From: Polytrichum commune
Taxonomy: Eukaryota; Streptophyta; Polytrichopsida; Polytrichales; Polytrichaceae
Assembly: GCA_950295325.1 (NCBI GenBank)
Contig: OX485804.1
Span: 35,638,429 to 35,702,428 of the forward strand
Direction of reading: 5' to 3'
DNA length: 64,000 nucleotides
Shown: positions 33,195 through 45,986 of the stretch, piece by piece
How positions within the stretch are numbered: position 1 is the stretch's first letter
Layout: the number at the start of each line of letters is the position of its first letter
Made by a program: the position numbers and the translations under genes
Notes under the pieces: model-generated
Seen by the model: only the letters and a program-made list of their open reading frames with translations
What the model was told of the DNA's origin: nothing
Databases searched by the model: none

Positions 33195-36100
33195 ATGTGG
33201 GGCGCCAGAGGAGCCAGGCTATGGCGGAGCCTGGAGAGGCAGCCCGAGAGAAGAAGCAATGAGTGGGGATGGAGCTTCGTAAGAGCGTCTCTGCAGCAGA
33301 GCACGGTGGTGGTGGTGGAGGAGGAGGCTGCACGATCGTTGGCTTCTCCAGTGGTTGTAGGAGGATCCCAGTCTGCTGGAGACGCTGGTAAGCCAAATGG
33401 ACTCTTGCACCTACTCCTCCTAGGATATGAAGGCACGTCTACCTTAGACTGGATGCTGCCAATTTTTAGGTCGAAGGTAATCTAGCACCTGTGTGTCGAG
33501 GTACTATATTAGGTTGGGATGCTTTCAGAGTCCCCCGAATTTCTTGTTGTCATCTTTACCCCGAAGTTGAGGTTCTTGTTCTGTGAGATGTAGACAGCTT
33601 TGCATTCAATTTAGCTTGCGTGAGCTTCGTGCATCTCTTCTGGGTGATGCATTTCCCACCGGAACCCTAGGACAAGCCACAGTAATGAAGGAGGCTTAGG
33701 AGGTGACTTGGAAGCAGAAGGACTTCACGAGGTGCACGACAAGGAGAATTGGATGCTACATGGCGCTATTGACATATAATTGCTTGAATCATGTGCATTC
33801 TTCAGTATAGGCTGAAGGGAATCTAGCACTTGCTCTGAGTGCCCGAATTTCTTATTGTCACATTTACCCCGAAGTTGAGGTTCTTTTTGTGTAAGTTGTA
33901 GACAACAATTTTGGATTTTGTTTAGCTTGCAGCGAGGTTCGTTCATCTGTCCCTGGAACCCCAAGGGAAGCCACAATATGGAAGGAGGTTTAGGAAGTGA
34001 TTTAGAAGCAGAAGGACTTCATGAGGTGCACGATCAGGGGATTTGGATGTCATATGGCAGGCATGTCGATTCTTAGAATTGCTTGAGATCACGTGCATTC
34101 TCCATTTGAGGGTGAAGGGAATGTAGCACCTGTGTGTTGAGGTACCCCATTAGGTTGGGGTGCTTTCTGGAGTCCCCCGAATTTGTTGTTGTCACATTCT
34201 CCCCGAAGTTGAGGTTCTTGTTTTGTGAGTTCTTGACTGCAACTTTGCATTCATTTAGATTGCGGTTCATCTCTTGTGGGTGTGATGCACACCTCACTGG
34301 AACCCTAGGACAAGCCACGATATGGAAGGAGGCTTAGGAAGTGATTTAGAACTAGGAGTTCATGAGGTGCACGTCGATGGGAATTAGACGTTTACATGGC
34401 ATATCGACACAGAATTGCTCGAGAACACTTGCATTCTCCAGCAATAGGAATATACAATCTAAAACCCCATCACCCTTGAGGTAGTCAAGGGTTTTTGTGA
34501 TGATATGGAATGAGGAGGGTATGCCATCTGAGTTGTGAGATAGCACTATGAACAGAGGACTGCTGAATGGTCACTCTCCAGGGAAGCATCTGTATGACGA
34601 GTAGCAGAGCTGGATCATTGGTCTCGAGTACTAACAGAATTCTCTGGAGTGGGGTTTGATCAAATTTGTAGGTGGATTTGGTTGTAGAATGGGAAAAAAG
34701 CATGCGAACTGTGGTTTTGATGAGCAAGTCTCATCAAATGGCATCTCAGAGGAGGTTCTTCAGTTCGGGGGATGACAAACCTCCAGTTGCAGCTGATTCT
34801 AGGTACTGGTCTGCGGGCTTATGGAAGTTTTTGCAAAATGCTGCAATGAATGTTTATAATTTGTTTCATTTTTGTCAACCGATTCTTCGCTTGTGCATCA
34901 TTCCATCGGGTCCATGGCATGTGGAGGTTTACCACACATGACAGCAAATCCAGTCTACAGAATCGCTCAATTCCAAGTTGAGTCCTCAAGTTGGTTATTT
35001 TTTTGAATGTTCTTTGAATTTTTTTGAATGTTTTTGAAGCTCACAGTTTTCTTGACATCCTTATACTGTACAGTGCCATTTTTTCTGAGAAGGAGTTTCA
35101 CTCAATAGCAAATGAGACACTAGATCATTTACAAGAAAGAATTGAAGTAAGTAGCTCCTCAGAAGGTTTTTTTGATACAAGTCATGGCAACGTTTTGGTG
35201 TACTGTATGCGCTCGTGCGACGTAGGTTGTTTGAGGGTTTCTTAAACTTCTGTATTTCCTTTGTAGCAAAGCCTGGTGAATGTTTTGATGTAAAGGTCAA
35301 GTAAAATCAAGAAGCAAATCATTGGAGATTATCAATTCTCTGGACCTTTACATGGAATCATCATTCTTTTGGTTCACACTTATTTTAAGCAGGGGGTCAG
35401 TTGACTTGAGCATGCCATTTTGGGAATGATATGCAGTTGGGAGGATTAACATATTATAAACTCACCTTTATCCAAATTTTGGCCAACTGTGGTTCTTTGT
35501 GCTTAGTTGAGAACTATGCAAATATAGGAAAGCAAAGTTGCCTGAGACTTGTGCTGTTTGCACATGCAGGCATATGGAGAGGATCTAGACGTGGATGGGT
35601 TTGATTTGGACTATTCGGTAAGTCCTAAGCTTGTAGACAAACATTCATGAACAGCCAATCTCAGGCCATTCACCTGTATCATCCGCTTTCAAATTGCCAT
35701 GTCATTATTAGAATAACAGTAATAATAGAATTGGTTATTAACTCTTCAGATCATATGGATAGGTTTAAGGTTGTTTCTTGATATTTTAAGCCAAAAGTGT
35801 CAAATGTGACCATATCGAAAATTTGTAATATGCATTATTCCAATTCAAGCATACATACATATGAATTTAATTATAGGGAGATCTGAGCTTATATAAATGA
35901 CCTAGGCTCAAATACCTAACACGTATATCTAATCACTGCTCTTGCATATGACTTTATTGTCACTTCTCCTTTCAGTAGGTTGTTTTAAATATGGTTTTAT
36001 ATTATAGTCTAAACAAAAACTTCAATACTATACTTGCTGGGGATTCATACAAATTGTCACATATCCCATGTAAACACCCCCGGTCCTTCAACCCTTAAAG

Positions 36101-36602
36101 TCAGCAGTAGTTTGCCATTAACACAAAGGTGATTGTCTGCAGGATGGTGTGATGACTGTGCGGCTTGGGGATCTAGGTACATATGTGATCAACAAGCAGA
36201 CTCCAAACCGTCAATTGTGGCTGTCATCACCTGTGAGGTGTGCTCTTTTGCTGCTAATATGCTGGTTTTGTCCTTACTGTCTGTTCTTGGTAAAAAAAAT
36301 TTTAAACCATTTGTTACTTTCCGGATGCTCAGGACTATGGTTGTAGTTGGCCTGTGTCAACTGCAAATGGTTGTCTAAGGTCCTTGATAAAAACAAAAAG
36401 TCCTGTACACCTTGGTGAAGCTTTGTTTGTTGAACTGCATATTGCAGCACCTGATTTCGTTGCCTTTGAATGCAGTGGACCAGCAAGGTTTGATTGGACT
36501 GAACATGCATGGGTGTATCAGCGTAATAAGGTGGAGCTGATAAGCCTCTTGGAAAATGAGCTAAGTAACCTGTTAGGTGCATCCATCGATCTGAAGAGCT
36601 GA
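33195..36602 (+). CDS. FH: Frataxin, mitochondrial, complete six-exon gene
   Basis: Exons 33195-33387, 34688-34802, 35074-35146, 35570-35617, 36143-36237 and 36476-36602; all junctions are GT-AG with agreeing phases, giving 216 codons plus TGA. Residues 1 to about 90 are a mitochondrial presequence rich in Arg and Ser with few acids at the start ([19 protein letters not shown]); a likely cleavage zone is near RRFFSSGD. The frataxin core follows: [20 protein letters not shown] (helix 1), [51 protein letters not shown] and a C-terminal helix. The acidic residues of helix 1 and strand 1, which bind iron and contact the Fe-S assembly complex, are present. Frataxin promotes cysteine desulfurase-driven Fe-S cluster assembly in the matrix. 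Length fits plant frataxins (about 190 residues). The first exon was chosen because it is the only upstream exon with a matching phase and presequence character; the first two exons are the least certain. Confidence 0.92.
33481..34460 (+). repeat. Three tandem copies of a ~0.3-kb unit in frataxin intron 1
   Basis: Units begin at about 33481, 33831 and 34121. Each contains CCCCGAAGTTGAGGTTCTT, GGAACCC..AGG.CAAGCCAC, ATGGAAGGAGG.TTAGGA and TTCA.GAGGTGCACG. Units differ by substitutions and small deletions; the first and third share the segment GAGTCCCCCGAATT, shortened in the second. No protein-coding pattern. Confidence 0.85.
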
Positions 36603-39600
36603 ACCCCAGTGAGTTGGTAAATGTAGTCTCCCCTTTAAGTTATCAGACAGACAAACCAGTTATGGGAGGCCCACAGATTGATAGTGAATTAAGGTCATTC
36701 TTCTCTCAATACAGACACAGTTTGCTAAATAGTGGTGTTGGCCCAAAGTTGCTTGGGCTGGGACCTGGGCTGGGTCCTGAGATCAAGTTCCAAGAGTTGT
36801 CAGGAATTTACCTGCACAGTGGCTAGTCGGATGACAAATACCTGATTTTTGCCGCAGGGGTGTCCTTTGGGTGGCAGGATCAATTTCTCTCATTGCAATA
36901 AATTGTTCACATTCTCTTTTACCCAACAATAGAATCACTCTGTGATTATGGTTAATTTAAGAATTTATGTCAGAACGGTGACTCATTTTGTTGTCGAGCG
37001 ATAAAGATCTCACGAAATTATATAAATGCCTACTTTGTTTCTGTTCTCCAGTTTTTCATGCAGGACTTCAAAGTTTCAAGACCGTTGGTAGAGTCCATAT
37101 AAAGACGTTGACAGAAGAGGTCAACAACGATATTGATGTGGCATGAAACGAATGCTTATGCTCTCAACTACTTTGTCCTCTCTGTATACGAAAGAACACC
37201 CAGGACTTTTAGTGGCCATGGACTATAATTGATTTAAGCTTTTTGGGGTGCTGGAAATATAGGTAATAAAAAAGGACTTGGAGGAGTCAGACGTCAAACA
37301 TGAGTTTTGTTCACATATGTACAGATTCAGCACCCTTTTTGCATGTTTTCAAGATCTTGGGAAACTCTCGTGTACCTATCATACTCCACAACAACACTTA
37401 TCTGCGACCATGAAAACATAGAAAAAATGAGGTGATGTTATCACACACCTAGACCTTATCTGCAGTGCACTTTATCGTGCACTGGGAAACCTATCATTGC
37501 ACACTGCAAAGGCCGCAGGGTTAAGGTCTTATTGAGAGTATCAAGAAGGTGGCCTCTCGAAGTATGCAGTCACAGGGACAAAAGCACACAAATTTCAGTG
37601 GCCAAAGTCTTTGTGCAATGATGTAAGCAATGAAAGGGCCCTCCCTTTCACTTTGTTTTCTTTATGACACTGAAAGTCTCTGTAACGTTTCTAGTCTAGA
37701 ATTCCATCACGAGGCATGATCCACCCAACAGTGAGCTATGAAGACAGGTCTTCAGAGCAAACATCAACAAATAGGAGATGATCTCTTGCTTCTAACTTCT
37801 CATCCATGTGAGGTGTGTGACCCTATTGTGGGTACTTCCAACCCCCATTGACAACTTTGGCCATTGATGAGATCGTGAATGTCTCGTCCTGCCGGTTAAC
37901 AATTGCGAACCATGAAGATGGTTATTTGAAGTTTTTGATTTCAAGTTTGAGATGCAAAAGTTACAGGAGATCAAAGTGAAGATCCTCCTTCTCTTTAAGT
38001 GATCACAAAGGCCTTCCCAATTATGTTTGTCACTGAAGCTACTTTAGTGTCTATATTTTGAGGACATAATCGAATCTCATCACAATTTGTTCTTAACTAT
38101 AATGCCATGTGCATATCATGATATAGAGTTTGACCAATCATAAGTTGTATTTTGGCTTCTTGGGAAGTTAGGGGTCAATGTTGTCATTACAAAGAAAGTA
38201 GAGTGATCACAAATTCAACCCAATATGTAGTCATATTCAATACGATTACCATAGGCGACAAGCAAGTTTGATATAAATTATTTCAAATTTAGAGCAAGTT
38301 TCATTTACAACTTACACAAATTGTCTTATATTAGATCCTGCCACACCACCAATATCTAAAGCTTTTCTCTCAACTATATGTGTCCCTATATTTTATACTT
38401 GAAAAATCCATAACAAAGATGTCAAAAATGTCCTTTTCTATTCGGAGTTAACACCTATTATGAATCACTATAGACGAACCATCCAAGAAGACAAGAGCTG
38501 TGGATGAGCTCCTCCTTCCAATGAGGGTTGTGGATCTCCGACTACCTCATCGTATCACCTGTATGACACTTGGGGTAAAAGTTTTTGTTGTCATAAGAAC
38601 AAGTGTAGGGATGTAGGATAAGCCATGGATATGTCACGGCCCCACATAGCAGGCTCAACCTAGTGATTTATGTTGTGTGATCCTATCCAGAATTCATCCC
38701 TTCTAAGAGTAGGTGGAAACTCTTGAACATTCTAGAATGGACCACATATGATGATGTTATTAGTGAAGCATAAATAATAAGACTTGACTACTAAACTACT
38801 ACCCCAAATTCCTATCTTAATAGGGCTTGATTATATGTAGAATGCCTTGGTAATAGTTTCGTACTTTGATGTCAAATAGTTTGTTTGTTTGCTTGCTTTT
38901 GTTCTTATCATTGGGTTGGGACAAGACTTTATGTAGAAGTCCTAATGAATAGAAAAGGGGCTACTAATCACCAATATGGTAGTGCTTGCAAGTTTACTTA
39001 AGAGTTGAACTCCTTTGCAATTGGCCAACTAATCAATTGGAGTTATTGAGTTTGTAGTTGCATTTAAAATCTTTATGAGTCAATGAATTAAACTACACTA
39101 CTTAATTACTTAATTACTTACTTTTCTAACGGATTCACACCTATAATATCATCAAATATTGGTAAAAGTCTTAGCACAAAGTAGACTTTTAACAAGAATT
39201 TCAAATTTTGTGAGAATGGCACTTTAGAAATTTGAACAATTTATGTAGGTAACTCAAATTACATTCATTTTGTATTCGTCATATTTTAGTATCTGGTGAT
39301 TATCATGTATATGATAAGCATATAGTGCTTTAAGTATATGGTAATTATCTGATTGTGATCCTTGACCAAAACTGACTCTTCTAGATTCCCATTTAACGTG
39401 AACATGACTTGAACATGAGAGCCCAAGGTTGACTTTGTACACCTCAACAATTTGAGCAAAGTTCACACTTTATTCATATCTTGTCCAAACAAACTACATG
39501 GTCATCCTTGTTCAATTACCAACAAAACCCAAAAGAAAGGTATGTAATGCAACTCCATATTGATGACGATTTTAGGGTGACTCAACTACCCATATATGCA

Positions 39601-39865
39601 AATATTGCATAGGTGAAGTCCATGGTCAATGATTTTAACCAAGTACTCATGAGGTAGCAGATTCCATGGAACCCACTAAACTTTTTGTGCAAAAGGGGCA
39701 GTTACATTGCACAGAAGAGATCTTTAGTCACCCTCCAAAAGGTGGCCAATCTACTCACATGCGACTCAATTATAAAGAACCTTCTCTCCTTGCAAAAAGG
39801 TTCCTTATAAGGTTCCCTTCACACTATGGCCAAACCAATGTAAAGTATGTGGGGCCAATGTCCAT
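36603..39865. other. Frataxin 3' UTR and non-genic stretch
   Basis: A candidate polyadenylation signal AATAAA lies at 36897-36902, about 295 bases after the frataxin stop. Beyond that no gene, RNA or clear repeat is recognised. Confidence 0.5.
36897..36902 (+). terminator. Candidate polyadenylation signal of frataxin
   Basis: AATAAA, in a position suited to a 3' UTR of about 0.3 kb. Sequence match only. Confidence 0.4.
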
Positions 39866-40025
39866 GGAGATTTTTGGGCATATCGGTCAAAATCCGAGTG
39901 TTTCCATGTCCAAAAGGTTACATGTTGTGATCTTTCAGATTTCCTTTATCAATTTGGAGTATATTCCATAGATTCCTCTAAAAGAATGATGAATCTTCTT
40001 GAAGATTTGAACTTCAGTCCCGAGG
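39866..40025 (-). repeat. AACCGG-rich dispersed repeat, copy 4 (truncated)
   Basis: Shares GGAGATTTTTGGGCATATCGGTC (first part), GGTTACATGTTG and ATTCCTCTAAAA-ATGATG blocks with the other copies, then stops at CTTCAGTCCCGAGG. Confidence 0.7.
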
Positions 40026-40557
40026 GTGCACCTTTCATTAAGAGCCAAGAACCACATGTGTTCACAACATACCCTAAAACCCCCTTTTAGACAAGTTTGT
40101 TTTTGTTTTTTTGGGGGTAAAATCAAGCAATGCACGTGCTATTTCAATGATAGAAATACATGTGACAATATGTTTATGTAGAAAAAAATTACTTCCATGT
40201 ATAGTCATTAACATAAGTTGACAAATATGTTTTTGAATAATAATGAACCCCTATGAAATGCATAATGTAAAACTTTAGCATTCATTAATAAAGTCGTTGA
40301 AGACTTTATCATAAATCACATGTATCTCATAAGCATCTAAGTCTATAATACACGTTTTAGAAGCTATAGCAATTATTGTTTCCAAATGTACCACCAAATG
40401 CATCTATAAGATCGTACATCCACTTATTGGTGGTTCCTTTTTTATACCAACATAAGCCAATCTCCATGTTTGATGGGCAGTCCATCAAGCCAATTGGATC
40501 CGTATACTCCACCCAACGTCAACCAAATTTTCTACACATCAAACAAACCGAACCTTA

Positions 40558-41779
40558 GGGGCGGTTTACACTATGGACCATGAAGTCGTCCCACGTAAGA
40601 GGTCTATTTTGCGTGGGACGACTTCATGGGACGACTTCCATGGTCCGAGTTACTAAAATATTAGTTTTCATGGTTCATGGGCCCTTCACTAGGTGTAAAC
40701 CGAATGTGGACCATGAAGAATGACCATGCGGCAAGAAGTGGATGTGCTGATTTTTTTAATATAAGCCCAAAAAGGGCAGTTTTGGGGGAAAATGAAGTTT
40801 GAGCATTTTGTTGACTTCAATTTGCCTTCACTTGCCTACACATGCCTTCGCTTATCTTGTCAATTAGTTTTTTCTTCTTTTCACCTTAAAGTTTGATCAT
40901 TCTCTTGTCATCTCTTGGGCTTCAACTGTCTTCACTTTTTGTTAAATGTGTCGAAGATGTGGCTTGCAAATCTTCTCACAACAATTTTTACAAAAAAAAA
41001 ATGAGCGATGCAATTGTACATGTTCAATGTAATTTACATGTGACATGTACCTTGTGTTTCACTACACTAAATAGGATATTTAGTGTTTGATTATATATGA
41101 TGTTGTTACCACCCAACCTTCCTCAACACTAAATTTCAATTCTTTGATAATTAATGTTAGAAGATTTCCCATTGCGCTTCTTTTGACCACCCTGATCTAC
41201 AGTCACTAAACGACTATGTATTTTCTTATTTCTTTTTCAACTGTATGTTTTAAAATTTTTGGAGCGTGTAATATACCGTTGGAAAGGTATTTTCAAGACC
41301 TTTCCAATGGTATATTACACGCCTCCAAATTCCAAACATTGCAGCTGGTAGACCAAAAAAACAAATCTGCACTTGAATTCTTGAGTTCTAGATGTCCCGC
41401 GTTGTTTGATGAAACACGTGTAAGCGGGTTTAAAGGGTAGGGCAAGGTAGTGCTATTGTGTCTCATGGGCTATAATATAATTAAGGCACGTAAAAGGTAG
41501 ATTCATTAAAACATTCGTGAAATGGCATTTCTCTGACATGGGCCCTTGCCTTTTCCTACCAGACCACCTTTCTTGCCTCTTTTAACGAAAAACCCGTTGG
41601 ACCATGTCAGTGCATTTATTAGGCCTTAAAAATTATATTTTGGGGACCTCAACCTCCGTGGTCCCTCTGCCATTTTTTCCTTAGTGTAAACCGAAGTTGT
41701 CCCGGGACAACTTCAAGAACCAATCAGTTGCCTTGCAGAGCCCTGGTCCAACTTCATGGTCCATAGTGTAAACCGCCCC
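40558..41779. mobile_element. 1.2-kb TIR element flanked by TTA (PIF/Harbinger-like)
   Basis: Left end GGGGCGGTTTACACTATGGA is repeated in inverse at the right end through CCATGAAGT (about 29 bases). TTA flanks both sides (40555-40557 and 41780-41782), fitting PIF/Harbinger. The left subterminal part is itself palindromic (GTCGTCCCACG ... CGTGGGACGAC). No transposase reading frame is visible, so it is non-autonomous. Confidence 0.88.
41259..41328. repeat. Near-perfect 30-bp-arm hairpin
   Basis: The arm GCGTGTAATATACCGTTGGA plus AAGGT pairs with its inverse around a 9-base loop; only one mismatch and one bulged G. It lies within the 1.2-kb TIR element and may be a nested small fold-back insertion or a small-RNA-producing hairpin. 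Confidence 0.85.
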
Positions 41780-41782
41780 TTA

Positions 41783-44757
41783 TTTGGAGCTAATTGTTAT
41801 GGTTTACCACGTTTTTGGACAATTCTAGTGTCATGTGTGTTTGAAAAGCACACTCCACAATCACAACCAAGATGTAATATAAGTATCATGATTTGTGGTA
41901 GTAAGGAGTTTAGGTTTCGTATATAATATGTTGACCTTAATCCGAGTCAACTGATCTTTAGATAAAGTCGGATTGCCATTCGATTGACTAATGAGTCTTC
42001 TTTTGAAAATTCTAGACTCCCTCACCTTTACATAAGCCACAAAGGACTTTACATTAGATTGAGAGGGCATTTCAACAATGTCATGTTCATCAATGAGGAC
42101 ATCCAAGGCATGTCGAACTTCACTTTGCAACTCCACATCTTCATGTGAATCATTTTAAACTTGCGATTGCATCAATTCCGTCTCTATGACAACATCCTTG
42201 CACATGTTTGAATTGTCTTCTCCAACACTATAAATTTCATGTCACCACCTTGCTCACTAGAATCATCAATCAATGTGTGATCATAATTACACTCCTCATC
42301 CTCCTTCGTACTTCCAAATAAATGAACTTCAATAAGTGACCCTACCATACAGGTACAAATGTTGTATATTTTCTAGAGGTCCTCCATACATGTACATAAC
42401 TATGCGTTATAATTTGTGTAGCATATGTATATGCAGTGTGGAAAAGTTCACTTTAATACCCCTTTTGTGCATTCATGTATACCAATACGTGTTATGGAAG
42501 GTGTTACCCCCCCCTGTTGGGACTTCAGCCAATGATTTCTCAAACTCAACAGTTCATGTGTAACTAACGCCCGCGCGCGGGGGGGGGGGGGGTGGTGTGA
42601 CTTAGAATAAATTAGCTGGAACGATGTGACTAAAGATATGGTGTATTTTATGATTTGCACCTAAAATTTAGAGTTTAGGTGGAACAATACCCTTCCCATA
42701 TATACTTTGTAAGCCAAATTTTCATTTAATCCCGCTTTTGTACACCATGTGGTACCATACGGGCTACCCTCGAGGATAGCAATGTCTGCAATTCAAACTC
42801 ATACTTAGTTCAAAGGCATGCCATTGTGTAAAAATGGCGGCCAACAAGTGAGACTCAACGAATTTGTGATGCCACTAACTCTACACAACCATGGCCACAT
42901 AGGAGCTAGTCCAATTTCCCTCATTAAACAAAGCGCACAATGCATGGTATGTGCCCTGCTACAAGCTCTAGAGGAAATCATGTCCAAATCAACCCTTCAT
43001 AGTAGTGTTGGTAGCTTATGTGTCCATTAACCACTCCCAACCACAACTGACATTTCCATCGCTATTTTCATTGGTATGTGGGTGGATGTTGGATAATTAT
43101 ATATGTTAATTGTTTATTATAGATATTGGTAGCAATATTGACTCTTTGTGGTAAACATCACCAATTTGGTTGGCAATGGGTTGCCATTTGGAGGGGCTAA
43201 GTGTAGATTTTGGTTGTAGGGTGGCTATGGGGTTGCCGAATCAGGGTGAGGGATCCAACCTGGTCGGTGCATTACATGTGTGGGTTGGCAACCACCGAGG
43301 TGGGTGTCACTTGAACCCCTCATGGGCAATCCTTTTTGGGTCAATTCACGTATTTTCCCCAAAGATGAATACATCCTCCTCGGTTGCTACATGGTATGAT
43401 CTCCACCAACAACACTCTGCCATGCACATCGAGTATGATCATGGCCATTTCCCTCCATAATTTGCCAAATGGACAGAATAGTATGCATCCAAATCCATGG
43501 TTTCAAATCCCCGAGATGAAAATTGGCTTTTGGATGGACAAACCATGAACATGCACACATGATGCTTGCATTGTAGGAACAAAAATTTGTGTTGAGAATG
43601 TGTTTTGCAAGAATGACATTTGGAATTTTGTTCACATATACACTTTTTGCTTTTATTGATCAATTAGGCATTTTGGACATATTGCAATAGAAACACTTGC
43701 ACATTCCTTGCAAGTATTCCGATGTACAAGTCTTTTTTCTTTATGGTAAACAATTAACTACGGAGGCTACCATTGGAAGTGCCTCATGCAACCAAATTAG
43801 TAGATGTAAATGAGCAAGCACCACGCACAGTCAAATTCTCCATAAATGTGCATTTTTTTCACAGGAGGGGTGGAGTTTGTTGGCACTTTTATGCACTGAG
43901 TAGGCTTTGGGATTGCAAAATACAAACGATGTCGGGATCAAACCACTAGATCCCTTCCAACATTGCAATGTTCGTGCAATCACATCCTTCACAAACACCC
44001 AATATGTTAGCAGATGGAGCTAGCTAGAGCTTGCCATGGCATGGCATTGAGTTGAAGATGTTCACCCCCTCGGTTGATAGTTGTGCAGTATGTGAAACAA
44101 AGGCAAGTTGCAAACAAGGTGATTCACATTACTCATGGCACTTGCATGAGGGTGTCCGTCCACTTGTCCATCCCAAGAGTGCACTTTTAAGACACAAACT
44201 CACGTCTTGCATAGTCTAAGCATTGCGATCCTTTCCTTCTATGCACTTTGGGTTTCTATATTTGTGCATATTGGTGGCATTCTTGTAGTAACCAATGAAG
44301 GAGGATGGAGTGATGTGGTATGATTTCAAGTGCACACAAGGATGCTAGGTTTGTGTTCTTCAAAGTTGTATTATTGTTGGACCTATTTTGGCCACCGTGA
44401 AGCTCGCTTTATGAGCTACACTGATGTCTAGTATGTGATCTGATTTGGAAGTTCGGTGTAGCTCTCTGTTTGCCAACAATTTGTTGCATTCATGTGACTT
44501 CAAGAAACCATTGAAGACAATTATGCAATAGTTTCATGTACTTATGTAATACCTTATCAAAGCAATATCTTTGTCATTATCAAAGTGTCGATTGGCAAGC
44601 CTATTGTACGATCGTATATACCCCCCCCCCATTATTGGCAATCAACGTAATTATAATGGGCAAAGCATGATGTACTCATACTGCAATCTCTTTACACACC
44701 CTATGCGCGTTTAGTGTGAGATCTAAATTGCACACCTATGCATGCACCACTGCTTGG
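41783..44757. other. Stretch with one coding-like fragment
   Basis: Minus-strand 41861-42136 is a continuous 91-codon frame (VRHALDVLIDEHDIVEMPSQ ... SNGNPTLSKDQLTRIKV). It looks protein-like, but I do not recognise it with confidence; it may be a transposon remnant. A 60-base AACCGG-family fragment lies at 42511-42570 next to a G14 tract at 42579-42592. C10 at 44621-44630. Nothing else is supported. Confidence 0.4.
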
Positions 44758-44985
44758 GGAGAACCGGCGGTTAGTTACAGATGAACCAGCTGAGTTTGAG
44801 AAATAATCGGTTGAAGTTGGAGACTTCAGGAGAATTACCCATCATTTTAGAGGAATCTATAGAAGAATATACCTCAAATGAATGAAAGCATAACCGCAGG
44901 ATGTCAACATGTAACCGGTTGGATTAAGAATCACTAGGATCTTGACCGACTATGCCCAAAAACTTCCCGGGCACTGGCATGCACC
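44758..44985 (+). repeat. AACCGG-rich dispersed repeat, copy 5
   Basis: GAACCGGCGGTTAGTTACAG at the left, GACCGACTATGCCCAAAAAC then TTCCCGGGCA at the right. The most complete copy. The pogo-like element begins 10 bases beyond. Confidence 0.85.
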
Positions 44986-44994
44986 ATCCTAGTA

Positions 44995-45984
44995 CAGTCA
45001 AGACTCTATAAGTGTTACCCCTATAAGCGTTATAATTTCATATATGTTAAGAAAATTTTACTCCCCTACAAAAACACAATTGGTAAGATTGGTGAGTGTT
45101 ATGTGTTAAGTGTTAGAACATGCTCTACTCCCTTCTTTGTTAATTACACCTCTATAAGTGATAATTTTGAGAAAATCAAGGTAATAATATATGAGAGCAT
45201 ACATTTTAAACATGTAATCACATTTATCCCATATTCTTTGCGAACAAGTCAAATATTCTCTCTTATTTGAAGGTCCTTCCTCCTTGTGCACTTTCAAGCA
45301 ATTTGGGAGAGGAGATGGCAGACAAAGAAGGTTTGGGAGTTGGGGTGCTTGCTGGGTGCTAGTTTGCTAGTTGGGGCTTACGGTACTTGCTAAAGCATCT
45401 TTCAGGCGCAACAATCAGGCAGGCGCAAGTATTGTATGGAGTTTTTCTTTTTTCTTTTCAAAAATTGCAAGGAGAGTGTTGGTCGACAGGTTTACAAATC
45501 AATCAAGGGTATGGAGCCTGAATTTTACTTGATTTTTCCTTTTTTCCCCACAAAATTGAAATTTTTGTAATTGTAAGCAAATTCATTTGTTGTTCAACCA
45601 CGCATCATCAATCAAGCTGAGGTATGGGGCTTGATTTAGTATTTTTTATTTTTTGAAAAATTGCAATTTTCATGACTGCAGCCAAGGTATGGAGCATAAT
45701 TTTTTTTTTCCTTTTTTGGCTAGTTTAGTTGGAAGAATCTCGTCAAGTTACTACTATATAGATTTATTTCTTTCAATTAGTTTAGTTGAATCATGTATTA
45801 TCATTTGTACTTTCACTTTTTATTTTCATAAAACTTTATGTTCTTCATTTTCAGAAATTTTAAGTGTTATTTCTATAAATATTATTTATCATCGGTACGA
45901 ATTCTAGAAGTGTTACTTGCTATAATTCTATATATGTTATTTTTTTGCTACTCCCGACCTGTAACATTTATAGAGTCTTGACTG
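44995..45984. mobile_element. 990-bp pogo/mariner-like element, TA-flanked
   Basis: Terminal inverted repeats CAGTCAAGACTCTATAAGTG and the inverse of CAGTCAAGACTCTATAAATG, then GTTAC, about 24 bases, with TA duplicated on both sides (44993-44994 and 45985-45986). TA duplication and CAGT termini are characteristic of Tc1/mariner, especially pogo/Tigger. The interior has several AAGGTATGGRGCMTRATTT-like sub-repeats (about 45507, 45620, 45684) but no transposase. Confidence 0.88.
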
Positions 45985-45986
45985 TA

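Noticed and set aside
33179-33436. Minus-strand frames of 63-85 codons opposite frataxin exon 1
   Set aside because: Antisense shadows of the GC-rich presequence exon; the plus-strand exon joins in phase to the frataxin core.
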